Part shown: positions 27,607 through 37,738 of the stretch, in pieces
How positions within the stretch are numbered: the stretch's first letter is position 1
How the letters are laid out: each line of letters opens with the position of its first letter
Source of the DNA: Porcisia hertigi
Taxonomy: Eukaryota; Euglenozoa; Kinetoplastea; Trypanosomatida; Trypanosomatidae
Assembly (NCBI RefSeq): GCF_017918235.1
Contig: NC_090591.1
Location: 191,001 to 255,000, forward strand
Reading direction: 5' to 3'
DNA: 64,000 nucleotides
The notes under the pieces: model-generated
Told to the model about the DNA's origin: nothing
The model's database searches: none
What the model saw: only the letters and a program-made list of their open reading frames with translations
Translations under genes and position numbers: made by a program

Positions 27607-27846
27607 ATGTCTATGTCTTCTACCCCCCTAGTAGTGGGCCCACCTGGCACGTCGATACCGCCAGTTTCGATGCATCAATGCTACTACAACGTTATGTGCA
27701 AATGCGGTACTGTGGTGTGTACGCAATGCTCACGTATTTGTATGGCATGTGACTCTCCAGTTTGTCCTCATTGCCTTCCTTTCAAGATGCGGCACTGCAA
27801 GAGTTGCTGCACTGCATTTTTTCGCAACTACAGGCACAACTTGTGA
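27607..27846 (+). CDS. Cys-rich mini-protein, probable zinc binder
   Basis: A 79-residue protein. A short Ser/Pro/Gly N-terminus is followed by 12 cysteines in residues 25-68, arranged with four CxxC pairs: CTQC, CMAC, CPHC and CKSC, plus CKC and two His. The spacing (C-x-C-x4-C-x2-C-x3-C-x2-C-x4-C-x2-C) suggests a compact two-zinc module of treble-clef or B-box/RING-like type. The basic tail is FFRNYRHNL. There is no membrane segment. It could mediate protein or RNA contacts; I do not recognise the family. The dense Cys pattern and ATG start argue strongly that it is real despite its size. Confidence 0.75.
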   Translation: MSMSSTPLVVGPPGTSIPPVSMHQCYYNVMCKCGTVVCTQCSRICMACDSPVCPHCLPFKMRHCKSCCTAFFRNYRHNL

Positions 27847-28523
27847 GGGGTATCCAAGCATCGTCTGCTGTCTTGGGTTACTCCTTCTCCCCCCCTCCCC
27901 CCTGCGCCACGTATGATCTCTTGACTTCGTTTTATTCGTCGTGATAAAAAATATGCACGAGTACTAGAAGACGTACCGCCGTAGCGCGGGCAGCGTCTTG
28001 ACACCAGACGAACTTGCTGTCTCCAAGCCTCCCCCCCAAAAAAAACATTCAAGTACGGAAGAACTCGGTGAAAAGATGCAAAGTCTCAACAGCTGTACAC
28101 ATCGCCCCGTTTCATCACTACACGTGGACAAGGCACTTTTTTTCTTTGCTGAGGAATGTATGTTTCTTGGCGTACGCTTTTCACCGAGCTGTTCGTTTTC
28201 CTTTCTGCGTGCTCTTTCTTCTTCTCCCCTTATCGGATCTTGGTGCCGCCTCTCCTAATTCTCCCGCTTCTTCCATTCCTGAACCAATCACCTTTCTTTC
28301 CATGCGTCTTTGCTGATGAGGTAGTCATCCCTTGCAGTCGTGCGAGACACGCACCGGTACAGACTAGGCACCTGCGAGTTTTCTCAGGTGAGCGGGAAAA
28401 AAAAAACGCAAGACATAGAGAGGCAAAATTGGTTTTCCTCCATCTACATTCCTGGCTGTGGCTTTTCTTGGCCCCCCCCCCTAAAAAAAAGGTTGCGAAT
28501 TAGATTCAATCCGGCACTTTGCC
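27847..28523. other. Spacer
   Basis: It contains poly-C runs (27891-27902, 28030-28036, 28472-28482) and pyrimidine-rich stretches before the next ATG. Open frames through here are simple-sequence driven. No gene seen. Confidence 0.55.
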
Positions 28524-28961
28524 ATGTTGCTCCGCAGTATCACCAAGTGCGTTGTCCCGGTCATCAAAGCCACAAGCTACACATGCTCGTACGTTTTCGA
28601 GCGTCGGCCCACGCCCGTGATGCCCACTTCCATCTTGCCTTTTCACAACAAGTCCATGCCTACCCCAATCCTCGACCCCGAAAGACTACAGAAGATTAGC
28701 TGTGGTACTGGTCAGCCAGCCCAGCGTGGCCGCCGAAAACCGCTTGTGTGGAAGCGCCGAAAGCCGTGGTTTGACCATCAGTGGTCGCTCGACCTCCACC
28801 GCATCAAAAAGGGCCCTGAAACGCCTCACTTTCCTGACGGCGTCCCCTTCACGCAGATCCGCGCTTTCCAATCCTTCGCAGGGCGTGCCTGGAAGATCAA
28901 CGCTGGTCGCCGGCGCAAAATCCGCTTGTCACTGAAGCGTGGCCGCAGGAAGCTGCTGTAG
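28524..28961 (+). CDS. Basic hypothetical protein, probably mitochondrial
   Basis: A 145-residue, strongly basic protein. The N-terminus (MLLRSITKCVVPVIKATS) resembles a mitochondrial targeting sequence. The middle is Trp/Arg-rich (RGRRKPLVWKRRKPWFDHQW) and the C-terminus is a run of Arg/Lys (AGRRRKIRLSLKRGRRKLL). Size, charge and targeting signal fit a kinetoplastid mitochondrial ribosomal or RNA-processing protein, which is inference. I could not place it in a named ribosomal family. The ATG at 28524 is the first in frame. Codons are GC-ending as in neighbouring genes. Confidence 0.75.
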   Translation: MLLRSITKCVVPVIKATSYTCSYVFERRPTPVMPTSILPFHNKSMPTPILDPERLQKISCGTGQPAQRGRRKPLVWKRRKPWFDHQWSLDLHRIKKGPETPHFPDGVPFTQIRAFQSFAGRAWKINAGRRRKIRLSLKRGRRKLL

Positions 28962-30122
28962 CCGCAGTGCCGAAAGGCAGTGTGCCTAAACTTTGTCGTA
29001 GGCTACACGTTTCTCTCTCCAATTTTCCCCGCTTTTGTGGGACCACTGGGTGCTTCTCTGACTCGACACAGAAAAGCACAACGAGCTAATGCGCGAACTC
29101 CCCCACATCGACGCAAACCCTTGCGCCGCTTGTGTCGAAGCGAACCAGACTGAGGGCGTACTGTGACAGTTCGCTACTGTCCGCTCACTGACATTGCCGT
29201 TGCCGTTGTGCTTACTTGTCCCTACCCTTTCTCTGTCTAGATCTGGGTGCTGGGGTAGTTGGTTGCTGTTGAGTTCTTCTTCCTGTGTCTCGTACTCGTG
29301 ACACACGGAGACAGGAAAGTCGTGAGGTGCAGGGGGAGGTATCTTGGAAGCCGTCCTGTGGTTTACCAAGTTGGGTCGCTGTCGGGATGGGATCGCTTCA
29401 GTAACAAGAAAAAGAAGAGGAAAGAGGGCACTGGCTGTGCTGCGTTGTTCCTGTTGACAGCACCAGAGTTCCCGTTTGTAGTCCTTTTTCTCGAGGGGTG
29501 CAGCCAGGACCCCTTTTCCGTCAGTTGCACTAAAAGGCAGTGCCCTGCACTACCCCCCTCATTTCCGCGTGTGCCCACTGGGACAGTTGAGGCACTCTTG
29601 AAAGCTGCGCATTGTACGACCGCTGTGAGTTTTCTCTTTGGCGGGAGTTCATTCTCAATGACCATTCTTACGCCCTCGTACTTTTCAAATATTCCCCCCC
29701 CCCCTCTTCTCACCCTCCCTTCATTCTTCTGTATCGCGATGTTGTTTTTGATTCTAAAACGGCTTTCAATACCCCTTCCCATTTACACCACTGCAGCACC
29801 TCGTGGGACTCTGTTTCGATAAGCTGTAAAGAAAAAATTAGTGCCACGGGGGCACAAATTCTTGCCCAGGTACACGCTTCCTTCACCTTCCTACCGGTCT
29901 GTTGCTTGTCTTCTGGTATTGCTTCGTGTAGAAACCGCGCTTTTCCCCCGGGCTTCTTGCAGCTTATCCCCTCGATGAGTGCTTTGTGGTGCACTCACGT
30001 GCACCGGTCCACTTAGCGCCCCGCTCTCGGATTTTCTCTCTTTCCCTTTTTTTCCCACTCCCCATCCCCCCCCCCTTCCATATACCTCTAGCTGCTTCTG
30101 TTGCTTCTCAAGGAGGGCAGTC
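28962..30122. other. Spacer upstream of the TauE-type transporter gene
   Basis: Poly-C runs lie at 29694-29704 and 30067-30075. A strong pyrimidine tract (30029-30088) ends in TCTAG at 30090-30091, a good splice acceptor 32 nt before the transporter ATG. The open frame that starts at 29979 in phase with the transporter lies mostly upstream of this acceptor. No gene seen. Confidence 0.6.
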
Positions 30123-31640
30123 ATGCAACCATACAGAGGCGTCAAATGGTGCAGTGTCGTCAGCCTGGTATTAATGGCGATGCTGTTTATGAGCTACGTG
30201 ACCGCTGCAGAGACCAGTTGTCGCTTCCGCACCCAGCGCTTACAGTGCGGCGACCTTGCTTGCGACAGAGAGACCAATATCTGCGTAGCCTGTCGTGTGG
30301 ACAGTGACTGCTACCCTGGGGCCATGCGCTGCGACGTGGCCTCGGGCAGATGCAAGATGCGCAGCTTCACCTCCTTCTTTGGCGCGCGCGCAGGCTTGGC
30401 AATCCTATGTGCATTTTTGATCTGCTCCATCGGTGTGGTCGCTGGCGTAGGCGGTGGCGGTATTCTGGTTCCCATGTTCTGTGGGCTACTGGAGGTTTCT
30501 ATGCAGTCCGCCGTGGGACTGTCGCAGTCGACTATCTGCGGACAAAGCGCGCTCAACATGTACCTCGCTGTTCAGAAGAAGCACGTCGATACTAGCTGGG
30601 ACCGTCCGTTAATCAACTACCAGTATCTGAGCCTGCTCTTGCCGCTCGGGCTTATAGGCACTTTGATTGGTGGGATTCTCAGTAAGTTCTGCCCCGATGT
30701 GCTACGCCTTGTCCTTCTCTTTGTGGTGCTCTCTGCTGTGCTTTACCGAACCTTGGGGAATATGCGGAAGCAGTACAAGCAAGACACGAACGAGCAACAG
30801 ATGTCTGTGGAGATCAGCGACATGAGTGAAGCATCACGCTTGCAGAGCTGCAGCGGTAGCGGCGAGACTCAGAGCTCCAAGGTGGCTGGTAGGGACTTGT
30901 CCGAGTCCCGCGAGAACACTACGGTTTCACTTGTATTGGAGCAGACCTCACCGCCTATCGTGCGCCCGTCGCAATCGCAATACCCACAGCAGGAGATCGC
31001 CATGAATTTTGCGTCTTTCTTTGTGTTGCTGCTGTTTAACATTTTCCGGACGTATTCGGTGTGCGGTGGCTTCATGTACTGGTTGTGCGTCCTGGTCCCC
31101 CTACTTTTTTTAAGCGTCGTTTTTTATTTCAACCGTCAGTATTTGTGCAGGCTGGCCGAGTCCAACCCGGAGCAGGTCACGTTTCCTTGGACCCAAGAAA
31201 ACTCTGTTACATACCCGATGGTGGCGGTGATTGCCGGTGCGGCAGCGGCTATGCTTGGCATTGGCGGTGGTCTTGTTCTTGGGTTCGTCCTGTATGAGGT
31301 TGGTCTAGCGCCACAAGAAGCTTCGGCGACGGGCGGTATGGCCACTTTTTTTATCGCTTTCTCGTCCGCTTTGCAGCTTCTCGTCACAAGCAGCCTAGTT
31401 GTTGACCGTGGTATCGTCTTATTCATCGTTGGGCTCTGCAGCACCGCCCTGGGGCATTTTGTGTTCATGAAGTACATCAAAGAGCACGGCTTGGACTACC
31501 TCATCCTAGGCTCTCTCGCCTTCATCGTTGGTGGATCACTGGTAGTGCTCGGCGGCTACAGTATTTATAACACCGTTATGCTGACCCGCGCAGGTGACTC
31601 CGTGTTGGCTTTTGGCCGCCTTTGTGCCCGAACGAAGTAG
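30123..31640 (+). CDS. TauE/SafE-family membrane transporter with Cys-rich luminal N-terminus
   Basis: A 505-residue polytopic membrane protein. A hydrophobic segment at about 8-28 acts as signal peptide or first TM. It is followed by a Cys-rich, EGF-like external stretch (about 30-78, nine Cys, for example CGDLACDRETNICVAC). Two inverted-repeat-like halves then carry the TauE/SafE signature: GVGGGGILVPM (about 104) and GIGGGLVLGFVL (about 380). They are linked by a polar Ser/Gln/Glu-rich loop (about 220-290). Bacterial members export sulfite or sulfonates; eukaryotic relatives are poorly known, so the substrate is unknown. The start was chosen at the first ATG after the acceptor at 30090-30091. 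Confidence 0.85.
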   Translation: MQPYRGVKWCSVVSLVLMAMLFMSYVTAAETSCRFRTQRLQCGDLACDRETNICVACRVDSDCYPGAMRCDVASGRCKMRSFTSFFGARAGLAILCAFLICSIGVVAGVGGGGILVPMFCGLLEVSMQSAVGLSQSTICGQSALNMYLAVQKKHVDTSWDRPLINYQYLSLLLPLGLIGTLIGGILSKFCPDVLRLVLLFVVLSAVLYRTLGNMRKQYKQDTNEQQMSVEISDMSEASRLQSCSGSGETQSSKVAGRDLSESRENTTVSLVLEQTSPPIVRPSQSQYPQQEIAMNFASFFVLLLFNIFRTYSVCGGFMYWLCVLVPLLFLSVVFYFNRQYLCRLAESNPEQVTFPWTQENSVTYPMVAVIAGAAAAMLGIGGGLVLGFVLYEVGLAPQEASATGGMATFFIAFSSALQLLVTSSLVVDRGIVLFIVGLCSTALGHFVFMKYIKEHGLDYLILGSLAFIVGGSLVVLGGYSIYNTVMLTRAGDSVLAFGRLCARTK

Positions 31641-32263
31641 TCAAGCAAAGTTGTGCGGGTACAGCAGTAAGGAAAAGGCAAGGGTGGCCCCCTCTCTCCC
31701 CCCGGACAGTACGCGCACACACCGACACGTTTCGATGGGCGTAGCTCCCCTTTTCGTTATCGTAGCGCATGCTCCGCCGTATGGCCTTCTCTCTTTGACC
31801 AACCAGGCTAATTTTTCTCCGAGGTGGTTTACACCAGTCTCCGAGTAAATGAGGGGGGAGGGGGCTCATTCTCGTTTGGCTGCGCTTATCACTGCTCTTC
31901 TCATTTTTTTTTTGTGTTGTGCTGACTCGAGACTACAGCATTGCGGGAAAGGCGAAGAGGAGGAAGGAGGAACTGATAAGTTTGGTGAGAGCGGAGGTTT
32001 CGAAGGCACGCGTAATGGGCATCGCCGACGCCTGTCGCCCAATTCATATTTATCCCTCCTTTTTTTTGGGGGGGGGTGGGGGCGCTCGCTTCTCGTCCTT
32101 CCCGTGACTTCGTCACCATTGCTCCTGCTTTTTTTTTTAGCTCTGGGGAAAATTTTTTGTGAGTGCCATAGAAAACTGTTGTGTGGGTGCTTTCTTGTCT
32201 GCTAGTTTGTGCGATACTGGGGAATGAAACACTTCCTGCATCATCCCGCACACATGCACTCTC

Positions 32264-32299
<36 letters not shown>

Positions 32300-33060
32300 A
32301 GCGTGTGTGCGTCTTTAGTACGACGTGCTGTACGTATCTCACGACGCTCTCTTGAATTCCTCTCATCAAAAATCAGATCATCGTCCCTTTCCCTCCATCA
32401 ATCATGTGCGCTGATGCCGCTTGATCGTCATTCTATCCAAGGGGGTATGCGTATGTGTGATCAGTTCGTCTAGCGTTGTTGGGACACGCAATGCTCTATG
32501 GATGTGTCGGGAGGTACGCTTTTTTTTCTTGAGGGGGCAGACTGGCTTCAGTCCCCCCTCCTCCTCTCGGTGCCAACAGGGAGTCAGCAGCGACATCATC
32601 GATGGCTCTTTGTGAGTCGATATGCCTACACCGACATCCTTTGGTCGTAGTTTCACTGTTTCAGCTGCACCTCGTTTTTGGTATTTTCACTCATGCTCGC
32701 TTTTCTCGTCTCCGCTACTCGTTTTTTCTTCTTGACTGCCTCGGTAACGCTATCGCGCTTGACGTGGTTGAAAGGGAGAGTCTCGGAACAGACTAAAGGA
32801 ACCCGCCGAGATCTCCCGGCACTTGGGAAAAGGGCCCGTCCTTTTTTTTTTCCACCTTCCAACGTGTTCTCAAGCTCATAGACCTGCGGGAGAGAGAGGG
32901 GGTGTAGGGGGCTATTAAAGTGTCTTACCGACTGGTATTGTATTCCGCTCTATTGGAAGCAGTTTTCCCAAGTAGAGTGGTCCAGCCCCACAAAGCCGCA
33001 CCTACAAGTACGTCTGTAGACGGTGGGAAGCTTCTTCTTCAGCCATCCTCCTCAAAAAGG
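31641..33060. other. Spacer after the TauE-type gene
   Basis: It contains T- and G-runs (31906-31914, 32062-32077), a (GT)n tract at 32267-32296 and pyrimidine tracts before 32874. No ATG occurs between the AG at about 32873-32874 and 33061, which supports the downstream gene start. No gene seen. Confidence 0.6.
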
Positions 33061-33402
33061 ATGGGGAGAGAGAATGCATTTGATGACGTCTGTGACGACG
33101 AGGCTAATGCTTGGAGGATCTGCCTAGAAACAAACCTAGGTGGCAAAAATCTTCACAAGAAATGCAACGTGCATCAGCAAGTGTTCGATACGTGTGTCGC
33201 AGCGTGGCGAGCTAACGTTGGCAGCGCCGTTAAGGTGAAGGGAGAGAAGGAGGGGGAGCCACCTTCCCAGTGTGCTGCCATGTCCTGCCTGATTGGAGAG
33301 TGCCTGCGCCAGTACAACTACGACTTTGATCGCTGTGGGCCGCATACCCAGTTCTTTAAGCACTGCGTGAGAAGTTTCTACGGCCAGGACTACATTTCTT
33401 AA
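33061..33402 (+). CDS. Quadruple CX9C (tandem twin-CX9C / CHCH) protein
   Basis: A 113-residue protein with four CX9C motifs: C11-C21, C35-C45, C71-C81 and C92-C102. This makes two consecutive twin-CX9C (CHCH) hairpins, plus a ninth Cys at 76. Twin-CX9C proteins fold by oxidation through Mia40/Erv1 in the intermembrane space (trypanosomatids have Erv1 but lack a clear Mia40) and serve in cytochrome oxidase assembly, MICOS or respiratory complexes. The hairpins are joined by a charged linker (about 56-70). There is no presequence, as usual for this class. An upstream GTG extension (to 32920) was rejected because no ATG lies in it. The specific role is unknown. Confidence 0.82.
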   Translation: MGRENAFDDVCDDEANAWRICLETNLGGKNLHKKCNVHQQVFDTCVAAWRANVGSAVKVKGEKEGEPPSQCAAMSCLIGECLRQYNYDFDRCGPHTQFFKHCVRSFYGQDYIS

Positions 33403-34997
33403 GGCGCAGTTTGTGAATGCGCCGACGACCGTGGTTGGGAGAGCCTCCATGAATAGAGAGTGCGGTCGTGGTTTTCCCCCCTTTTCGGAGACTCCCCCCC
33501 CTCCTCCTCCCCCCTGCCCCATTGTCCATTTTCATCGCCCGCAGTTCTCCGTTCTCCATCTCTTTTTTTCCCCGTCCTTCCTTTTTCTCCCCCTTCCCCG
33601 ATCACCGCTGACTCCCTGCAGTGACCTTTAAATATGAGACGATAAAAAAAGGAGAGCTAGCAGCCATGGTGCTCTCTCCCTGGCCCATTTTCGCGTCTTC
33701 ACAGTTGATTGCGTTTGGTTTCGTTTGTCGTTCACAGCAACTGCACAAACTTGAAAAGAGGTGTCGAGACTGAGCTGACGTGGCAAAACTGAAAACCACG
33801 CGATCACGGAGGATGGGTGTTGCTCCACACAACTTCATGGCTCATCTGGATATAATGCCATCGCTTTCTTCTGTCTCATATACAAGGTCGCTAAAATCTC
33901 TACGCGCATGAATGGTCTTCTTCGTATTTCTCTTCGGCTGTTCTCCCTTTCCACGTGTGGATCTCCTCCTCTCGACACATGCGACTTGACTCTCTCCCCC
34001 CTTCTCTCGGCTTCTGTTATTATTGTCTTTGAACAAAGGGGAAACAGGTATGATCCAGTAATTGTAGTTTCCTGGAGCTCACAAGTGCGAATTTATTCGG
34101 CTGTGTGTGTGTGTGTGTGTTTACGGGAGTGCAATTATTTTCTTCTACCGAGGACATTGACAATACCACACTCCCTCGACGGACTCAAGTGTGCTTCCCC
34201 AGTTGCATCCCACCCCCCCTTTTTTCGTTTGTGTTTAATATACCTTTCGCGCACTCTGTGTGTCTAGTAGGCATAGGAAAAGAGGTGAGTTTCTTTTGCT
34301 TCTTACTCCTCTGCTCCCCCCCCCCCAGCACATCACAAGAAATGTTATTGCACTTGATTAGCCAGCGAATTGAGGGGGATCGTCTCTTGTCACCAGCGCT
34401 CTTTCGCGCTCCTGTGGGGGTGCATTCATATAACGCAGCGATAGCGACTTTATCGCCCCCCCCCATTACGCATCACTCGCTCAGGGCGACAGAAAGTGCG
34501 AGGGAGTGTCGACGAGGCTTTTTTTTGGGGGGTGACATTGATGGAACATTACTTTCTTGTATGCAAATCCCGCTCCGCGATCGCTGTTCCCGCTCATGTT
34601 TTCTGACAGTCAGGGCGGTGGGATGGATACTATAAAGAGCAGCAGCGCACCTTCTCTGTCTCTACCGTCGCTCTTGACAGTTTTGTCGTCACCTTCGCTT
34701 ACCTCTCCCCCTCTTCCAGGGTCACTTTTCCCCCTTTTTATCCTCTTTTCCTTCCTCAATGGCCTGCTGCGTCTCCTTGTCTCCATAATCTCTTGTGCCC
34801 CCTCCCACTCTATGCATACGTTTACCAAATATCGTTTGGGTTCTGCCCCCCCCGCCCCCTCCCCCCTTCTTCCAGTTGCTTTCCAGTAGAGCGTAGCGCC
34901 TACATCCAGGCTTTTGCTTTCAGCGCCTCCTTCTTTCCTCGCACTTCGGCACGTTCATACCACCACTCACAGGAGTGGGCATTGGCGCCTACCAAGG
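33403..34997. other. Spacer upstream of the helicase gene
   Basis: This 1.6-kb stretch contains poly-C runs (33497-33513, 34318-34326, 34457-34464), a (GT)n patch at 34103-34121, and long pyrimidine tracts near 34680-34760 and 34845-34885 that precede AG candidates at 34885-34886 and 34922-34923. Open frames are simple-sequence driven. No gene seen. Confidence 0.6.
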
Positions 34998-36740
34998 ATG
35001 GATGCCTTCCGCTCGTTAACGGTTGGCGTCAAGTTTAATGCTGCCCGGAACGGGGAGGCGGCCAAGCTGTTCCGCGGCGCCGGCAAGGACAAAGGAAGCC
35101 GCGAACTTTCTGACGTTATCGGTGCTGATGGAGGGATCTCCCTTGAGGACACACCCGACTCGGGCAGCTGTAGCATCTCAGTGCCGCTTCCCAGTGCGAC
35201 ACTGAATCTTTTCGGACGTTCCACGGGCAGCCGATCTGAGAAAAACACGCCGATTGGTGGGTCAGCGGACTCAGACGCTGCAGCTGCCACCAGTGCTGTT
35301 TCCGAGGACAAGCCGCTCAAGGCAGTAACTTTCAAGAAAAAGCGGAACATATGGCGCCGCCATGATTTGCAGGTGACGGGTACGGACTTGCCGGCGCCGA
35401 TTGAGCATTTCTCTGACCTCGTGCGTCCACCACTCAATGTCCCGCGCAATATAGTGAATAACCTTTTTGCTCGCCAGCACAAAGTGCCTACCCCAATCCA
35501 GATGCAGGCGATCCCATCCCTCATTCACCACCGCGACGTGCTGGCCTGTGCCCCGACTGGCTCTGGCAAGACGATCGCTTTCCTCACCCCACTGTTTGCG
35601 TTGCTCAAGGCACCAGATCCTTCCTCCAGTGTGCGTGCCCTCATCGTGACCCCCACCGTTGAGCTCGCCCAGCAGATCGAGCGCGAGGCGTTTCTCTTGA
35701 TGAAGGGTCAGCGATGGCGGTTTGTACAGCATGGCCAGACAACGAAGAACAAGGACATCTTCATTGCCACCCCGGGTCGTATCGTGTCTCTGTTGGAGCA
35801 AAAGCTGCTGGACTTGGGCCACGTGCAGTACCTCGTCTTTGACGAGGGCGATCGCTTGTGGGATAGCAAGACGGACTTCTTGACAGTGATAGACAAAATT
35901 CTCACCGCCTGCACATCCCCGAGCAAGGTAATCAGTTTATTTACGGCGACACTGAGCGAGAGGGTAGAAACGGCTGCCCGCTCGGTCATGGGTGCCGATC
36001 CGGTGCGCATCATAGTTCGTGGCCGGCGCTCTGCAAACACGCGTGTCAAACAGCGATTGGTCTTCTGCGGCAATGAACTCGGCAAGGTTGTGGCAATGCG
36101 CAACCTTGTGCGGGAGGGAATCACACCACCTGTGTTAGTGTTCGTGCAGAGCGTCGAGCGGTCCAAGGAACTGTACGAGGAGATCCGGGCGGCAGGCTTA
36201 CACATGGCCATCATGCACGCCAAGATGACTGTGGAGCAACGCGAGGAAACGGTGCTGCAGTTCCGTCTAGGCAAGATCTGGATCCTTGTCACGACGGAAC
36301 TGCTTGCACGCGGTATCGACTTCAAAAACGTCGGCACCGTGATCAACTTTGACTTTCCCGCGACCGTGGACTCTTACATCCACCGGGTGGGTCGGACGGG
36401 CCGTGCCGGAAAAGAGGGGGTAGCAATCACATTTTTTACAGAGGATGACAAGGAGCGACTTCCTCCGATCGCGAAGGTGATGCAGGAATCCGGGAACGAC
36501 GTCGAGGATTGGATGCTTGACATCAAGGTGGATAGAAGCACTCGCCGCCGCCTCGAGCGCACCACGCCGCAGCGCACTATAGTGAGCACACGGAAGCGTA
36601 TGCTAGTGGCTCAGCAGCGCGTTCAGCGGCAGTACCGTCGTCTGGAGGCGGATGAGGCCGAGAAGGCAGCGAAGAGAGCTTCGAAAAACAGCAAGGCCCG
36701 CTGTCATCATCACAGCGACGACGCCGAGGATGATGAGTAA
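34998..36740 (+). CDS. DEAD-box RNA helicase, DDX52/ROK1-like
   Basis: A 580-residue ATP-dependent RNA helicase. The Q-motif region VPTPIQMQAIP (163-173) and preceding LPAPIEHFSDL resemble DDX52/ROK1, which works in early 18S rRNA processing in the nucleolus. Motif I is APTGSGKT (185-192), Ia is PTVEL instead of PTREL, Ib is TPGR, motif II is DEGD (282-285) instead of DEAD, and motif III is FTATL instead of SAT. Motif V ARGIDF and motif VI HRVGRTGRAG are canonical. The N-terminal 110 residues are low-complexity and the C-terminus is Arg/Lys-rich then acidic. The frame extends upstream only through TTG; 34998 is the first ATG. Helicase assignment is secure, subfamily likely. Confidence 0.92.
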   Translation: MDAFRSLTVGVKFNAARNGEAAKLFRGAGKDKGSRELSDVIGADGGISLEDTPDSGSCSISVPLPSATLNLFGRSTGSRSEKNTPIGGSADSDAAAATSAVSEDKPLKAVTFKKKRNIWRRHDLQVTGTDLPAPIEHFSDLVRPPLNVPRNIVNNLFARQHKVPTPIQMQAIPSLIHHRDVLACAPTGSGKTIAFLTPLFALLKAPDPSSSVRALIVTPTVELAQQIEREAFLLMKGQRWRFVQHGQTTKNKDIFIATPGRIVSLLEQKLLDLGHVQYLVFDEGDRLWDSKTDFLTVIDKILTACTSPSKVISLFTATLSERVETAARSVMGADPVRIIVRGRRSANTRVKQRLVFCGNELGKVVAMRNLVREGITPPVLVFVQSVERSKELYEEIRAAGLHMAIMHAKMTVEQREETVLQFRLGKIWILVTTELLARGIDFKNVGTVINFDFPATVDSYIHRVGRTGRAGKEGVAITFFTEDDKERLPPIAKVMQESGNDVEDWMLDIKVDRSTRRRLERTTPQRTIVSTRKRMLVAQQRVQRQYRRLEADEAEKAAKRASKNSKARCHHHSDDAEDDE

Positions 36741-37738
36741 CACCAGTGCACAACCGAGGAAGTGTTCATTGACCCGGTCCTCTATACACGCTTTTGTCAA
36801 CTAGTTCACTACTCAAAGAGGAGCAGCACCCCAAGCAACGATTAAACGACAGGGGTAGTGACCCGTCCTGAGGGAGGAGAGGGGAGAAGGGCGCGGGGCA
36901 ACAGCCATTTCGTAGCCTGGATGCAACGACTCTCCTCCTTATTTCACTTCACATTGGCCTCGAATAACACAAACCTCGTGTAACGTAACGATCAAAGAAA
37001 CCAACTAAAAAAAATTGGAATGGGTGGATTGGATTGTCGAAGAAAAAGAGGCGTTCGTCAAGTGGCGGAGTGAAACATCGCGTCTTGCTCAAAGAATGCC
37101 TTCCCCCCCCCATCCCCATCCCTTGCCAGAGGGAAAGGGCAGGCAGATGGGTGCGCTGATCGCTTTGGTTGTCTGCACCCCGTCGTCTGCGATATAAGGT
37201 GTCGTTTTTTTTCCATCCAGACAGGTCGCAGACCCATTATCCGTCTTCCGTCTTGCCCCCCCCCCTGCGGGTCGGATCTTCTCTACAACCCAGGCTCGCC
37301 TATTTCCCTTTCCTGACTGCACGCTTCTTGCATATGGAGAGATGCTACCTGAAAAATGATGGATATGCACCGTCCCGCCTTTCGTTATGCCTTTGCCGCT
37401 CATCCCTCCCCCACACTATTCTGACTTCTCCATCATTGTACTGTTGTCGCGCGCGCTGAGCCGACCTCTTTCTTTCTCTTCATTTTGAAGGGTAAGCTAT
37501 TACTCCAGTATCTGATACGTGGGTGTCTGCGTACGTTTGTAACCCAGGGGGTGAGCTGTTTTGCTGCTGGAACCGTTTGGGTTGTTGCACTGCATACGTT
37601 CACGCACACGAACCACAAGGGGGAACACAGGGGGAGGCTATCGGCAACTACACTGGAGCTGGTTTGCAGTTCCGTGTTCACTGCTTCACCCCTTTCGCTC
37701 GTTAGACTTTTTCCCCCCTCCCTTCCACATACAGTATC
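36741..37738. other. Spacer
   Basis: It holds A-runs (37006-37013), poly-C at 37105-37112 and 37256-37264, and a T/C-rich tract (37706-37728) just before the next ATG. No gene seen. Confidence 0.55.

Noticed and set aside
29979-30122. Upstream in-phase extension of the TauE-type gene
   Set aside because: It runs through a polypyrimidine tract, and the likely splice acceptor at 30090-30091 lies inside it.
32920-33060. 47-codon N-terminal extension of the CX9C protein starting at GTG
   Set aside because: No ATG in the extension, and trypanosomatid genes start with ATG. The CX9C protein is complete from 33061.
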